NCBI GenBank assembly: GCA_017455385.1
Contig: JAFTBD010000007.1
Span: 1 to 12,475, forward strand
Reading direction: 5' to 3'
DNA: 12,475 nucleotides
Origin: Clostridia bacterium
Lineage (GTDB): Bacteria; Bacillota; Clostridia; Christensenellales; CAG-1252
Below the pieces are notes generated by a model that was given only the letters and a program-made list of their open reading frames with translations, searched no databases and had not been told where the DNA came from. The position numbers were made by a program, and so were the translations under genes. Below are positions 11,663 through 12,475 of this stretch, one piece after another; the first letter of the stretch is position 1; the number at the start of each line of letters is the position of its first letter.

Positions 11663-12475
11663 ATGGCGGAAGGGATAAGGATCGTCACGGTCGAGGAAGG
11701 ATTCAAATCATTGGCGAAAGAGGTCAAGAAATGTTTGAAAGGGGGCAAAGTCCTCCTCTTCGCGCGAGAGGGCAGGGAGGGAGAGGACGCGGAGGCGACC
11801 CTCGCTCTCGAAGGGTACACCGTCGTCAGGAGGGAAGTGCGGGACGCCTTTATCATGCGGCGCTCCTTCGACAGAGAGGAGATCGATTTCGTAGCGGCGG
11901 CGGTCGGCGTCGGGGGGCTCAAGGAGACGGAAGCCGCGAAAGACTACGCCGCCTACGGCAAGGTGCCCACCTTCCTCTATCCCACCGACTTCACGGCGCT
12001 CTCTGCTTTCATCGAGCATACGGAATGCACCACCGCCGTTCAACGGGTGACGGTGCGATCTGACTGTTTCACGGTGGTGACGGACAAGAGCCTTTATGCC
12101 TCGGGAGAGGGCGTTCGTTCCGGTCTCGGGCATCTCCTCGCTCGTTTCACGGAGGGACTGGATGGAGCTTATGCCGACCTCATCCTTCATAAGAAGGATC
12201 CCGCCCCGTCTCTCGCCGCCCTTACACGGGCATTCGAGGGATGGACGGAGGATAGACCGCTCGCAGAGAGAATGATCTCCGCCGCGCTCAGTCTCGCGTC
12301 GGCGGATCGCCCCGCCGTTAAGAGCGCCACCGAGCTCGCTTTTCTCGCGGCGCGGAGCGTGGGCGGCAGATACGACGACTATCTGTTTCCCGCGGCTTAC
12401 GCCCTTCTCGACCTATATAAATACTATCTGTCCGACTTTCCGCTGGAATGTGCGCTCCCGCCCGATCGAGCGGAG
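11663..12475 (+). CDS. Partial, degenerate iron-alcohol-dehydrogenase / dehydroquinate synthase-like protein
   Basis: The frame stays open to the right edge (271 codons visible). The ATG follows GGAGGG (11652-11657) with a 5-nt spacer. Residues about 29-85 look like the N-terminal nucleotide-binding half of this fold. AAVGVGGLKETEAAKDYAAY stands where family members have a GGG-S/K-x-x-D-x-A-K dinucleotide-binding motif, and GKVPTFLYPTDFTALSAF matches the following P-x-x-x-x-PT strand. The third Gly of the motif is Leu and the Asp is Glu, so cofactor binding may be altered or lost. The later region (GHLLARFTEGLDG, then helices rich in Ala) fits the helical C-terminal domain. No His-rich metal site is visible in the part present. 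Alternatives are a dedicated glycerol-1-phosphate dehydrogenase relative or an unrelated Rossmann protein. Confidence 0.6.
   Translation, partial: MAEGIRIVTVEEGFKSLAKEVKKCLKGGKVLLFAREGREGEDAEATLALEGYTVVRREVRDAFIMRRSFDREEIDFVAAAVGVGGLKETEAAKDYAAYGKVPTFLYPTDFTALSAFIEHTECTTAVQRVTVRSDCFTVVTDKSLYASGEGVRSGLGHLLARFTEGLDGAYADLILHKKDPAPSLAALTRAFEGWTEDRPLAERMISAALSLASADRPAVKSATELAFLAARSVGGRYDDYLFPAAYALLDLYKYYLSDFPLECALPPDRAE

Overview
The window looks like a chromosomal segment of an uncultured, fairly GC-rich Firmicute (Clostridia-type, possibly a gut Christensenellales-like lineage). This is an inference. It rests on strong AAGGAGG-type ribosome binding sites, a trmN6-rsmI neighbourhood typical of Firmicutes, a CAZyme/AraC locus, a lipoprotein with WG-type repeats, and intergenic heptamer repeats. 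Nothing in the window fixes the taxon.

Region 1 (1-4978, minus strand, plus its regulator at 4979-5722) is a glycan-use operon. It is read from a good sigma-70-type promoter at 4937-4909. In transcription order it holds a GH130 mannoside phosphorylase-family enzyme, a TIM-barrel sugar isomerase/epimerase, a Gfo/Idh/MocA oxidoreductase, mannonate dehydratase UxuA, and a large enzyme cut by the left edge that resembles six-hairpin glycosidases. Gaps are 25, -4, 1 and 10 nt. A divergent AraC-family regulator starts 105 bp from the first gene and is the obvious candidate regulator. The set suggests capture of a mannose-containing, and perhaps uronate-containing, oligosaccharide that is routed partly through D-mannonate to 2-keto-3-deoxygluconate.

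Region 2 (5723-9625, plus strand) holds a 996-residue protein made of a complete MMPL/RND-type membrane exporter joined in frame to a complete TrmN6-type tRNA adenine-N6 methyltransferase. Twelve nt after its stop codon comes rsmI (16S rRNA ribose methyltransferase). The fusion gene seems to lack a Shine-Dalgarno sequence. It has a perfect extended -10 placed so that transcription would start at its ATG.

Region 3 (9626-9989) is the only gene-free stretch over 300 bp, between convergent genes. It is packed with repeats: four TATGATAA octamers separated by different short palindromes, a hairpin repeat of the GTCATCCTGAGC...GAAGGATC type, and two heptamer arrays introduced by related GC-rich units. 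No convincing intrinsic terminator for either convergent gene was seen there.

Region 4 (9990-12475) has a minus-strand lipoprotein with WG-like repeats, again apparently transcribed leaderless. A 167-bp divergent intergenic region follows, with a terminator-like hairpin facing the lipoprotein. Then comes a right-truncated gene whose product looks like a degenerate relative of the iron-containing alcohol dehydrogenase / dehydroquinate synthase fold.

No tRNA, rRNA, CRISPR array, insertion sequence or recognised riboswitch was seen. The most notable observations are the exporter-methyltransferase fusion, the two leaderless-type promoters among genes with strong Shine-Dalgarno sequences, and the modular repeats in the 9.7-9.99 kb gap.
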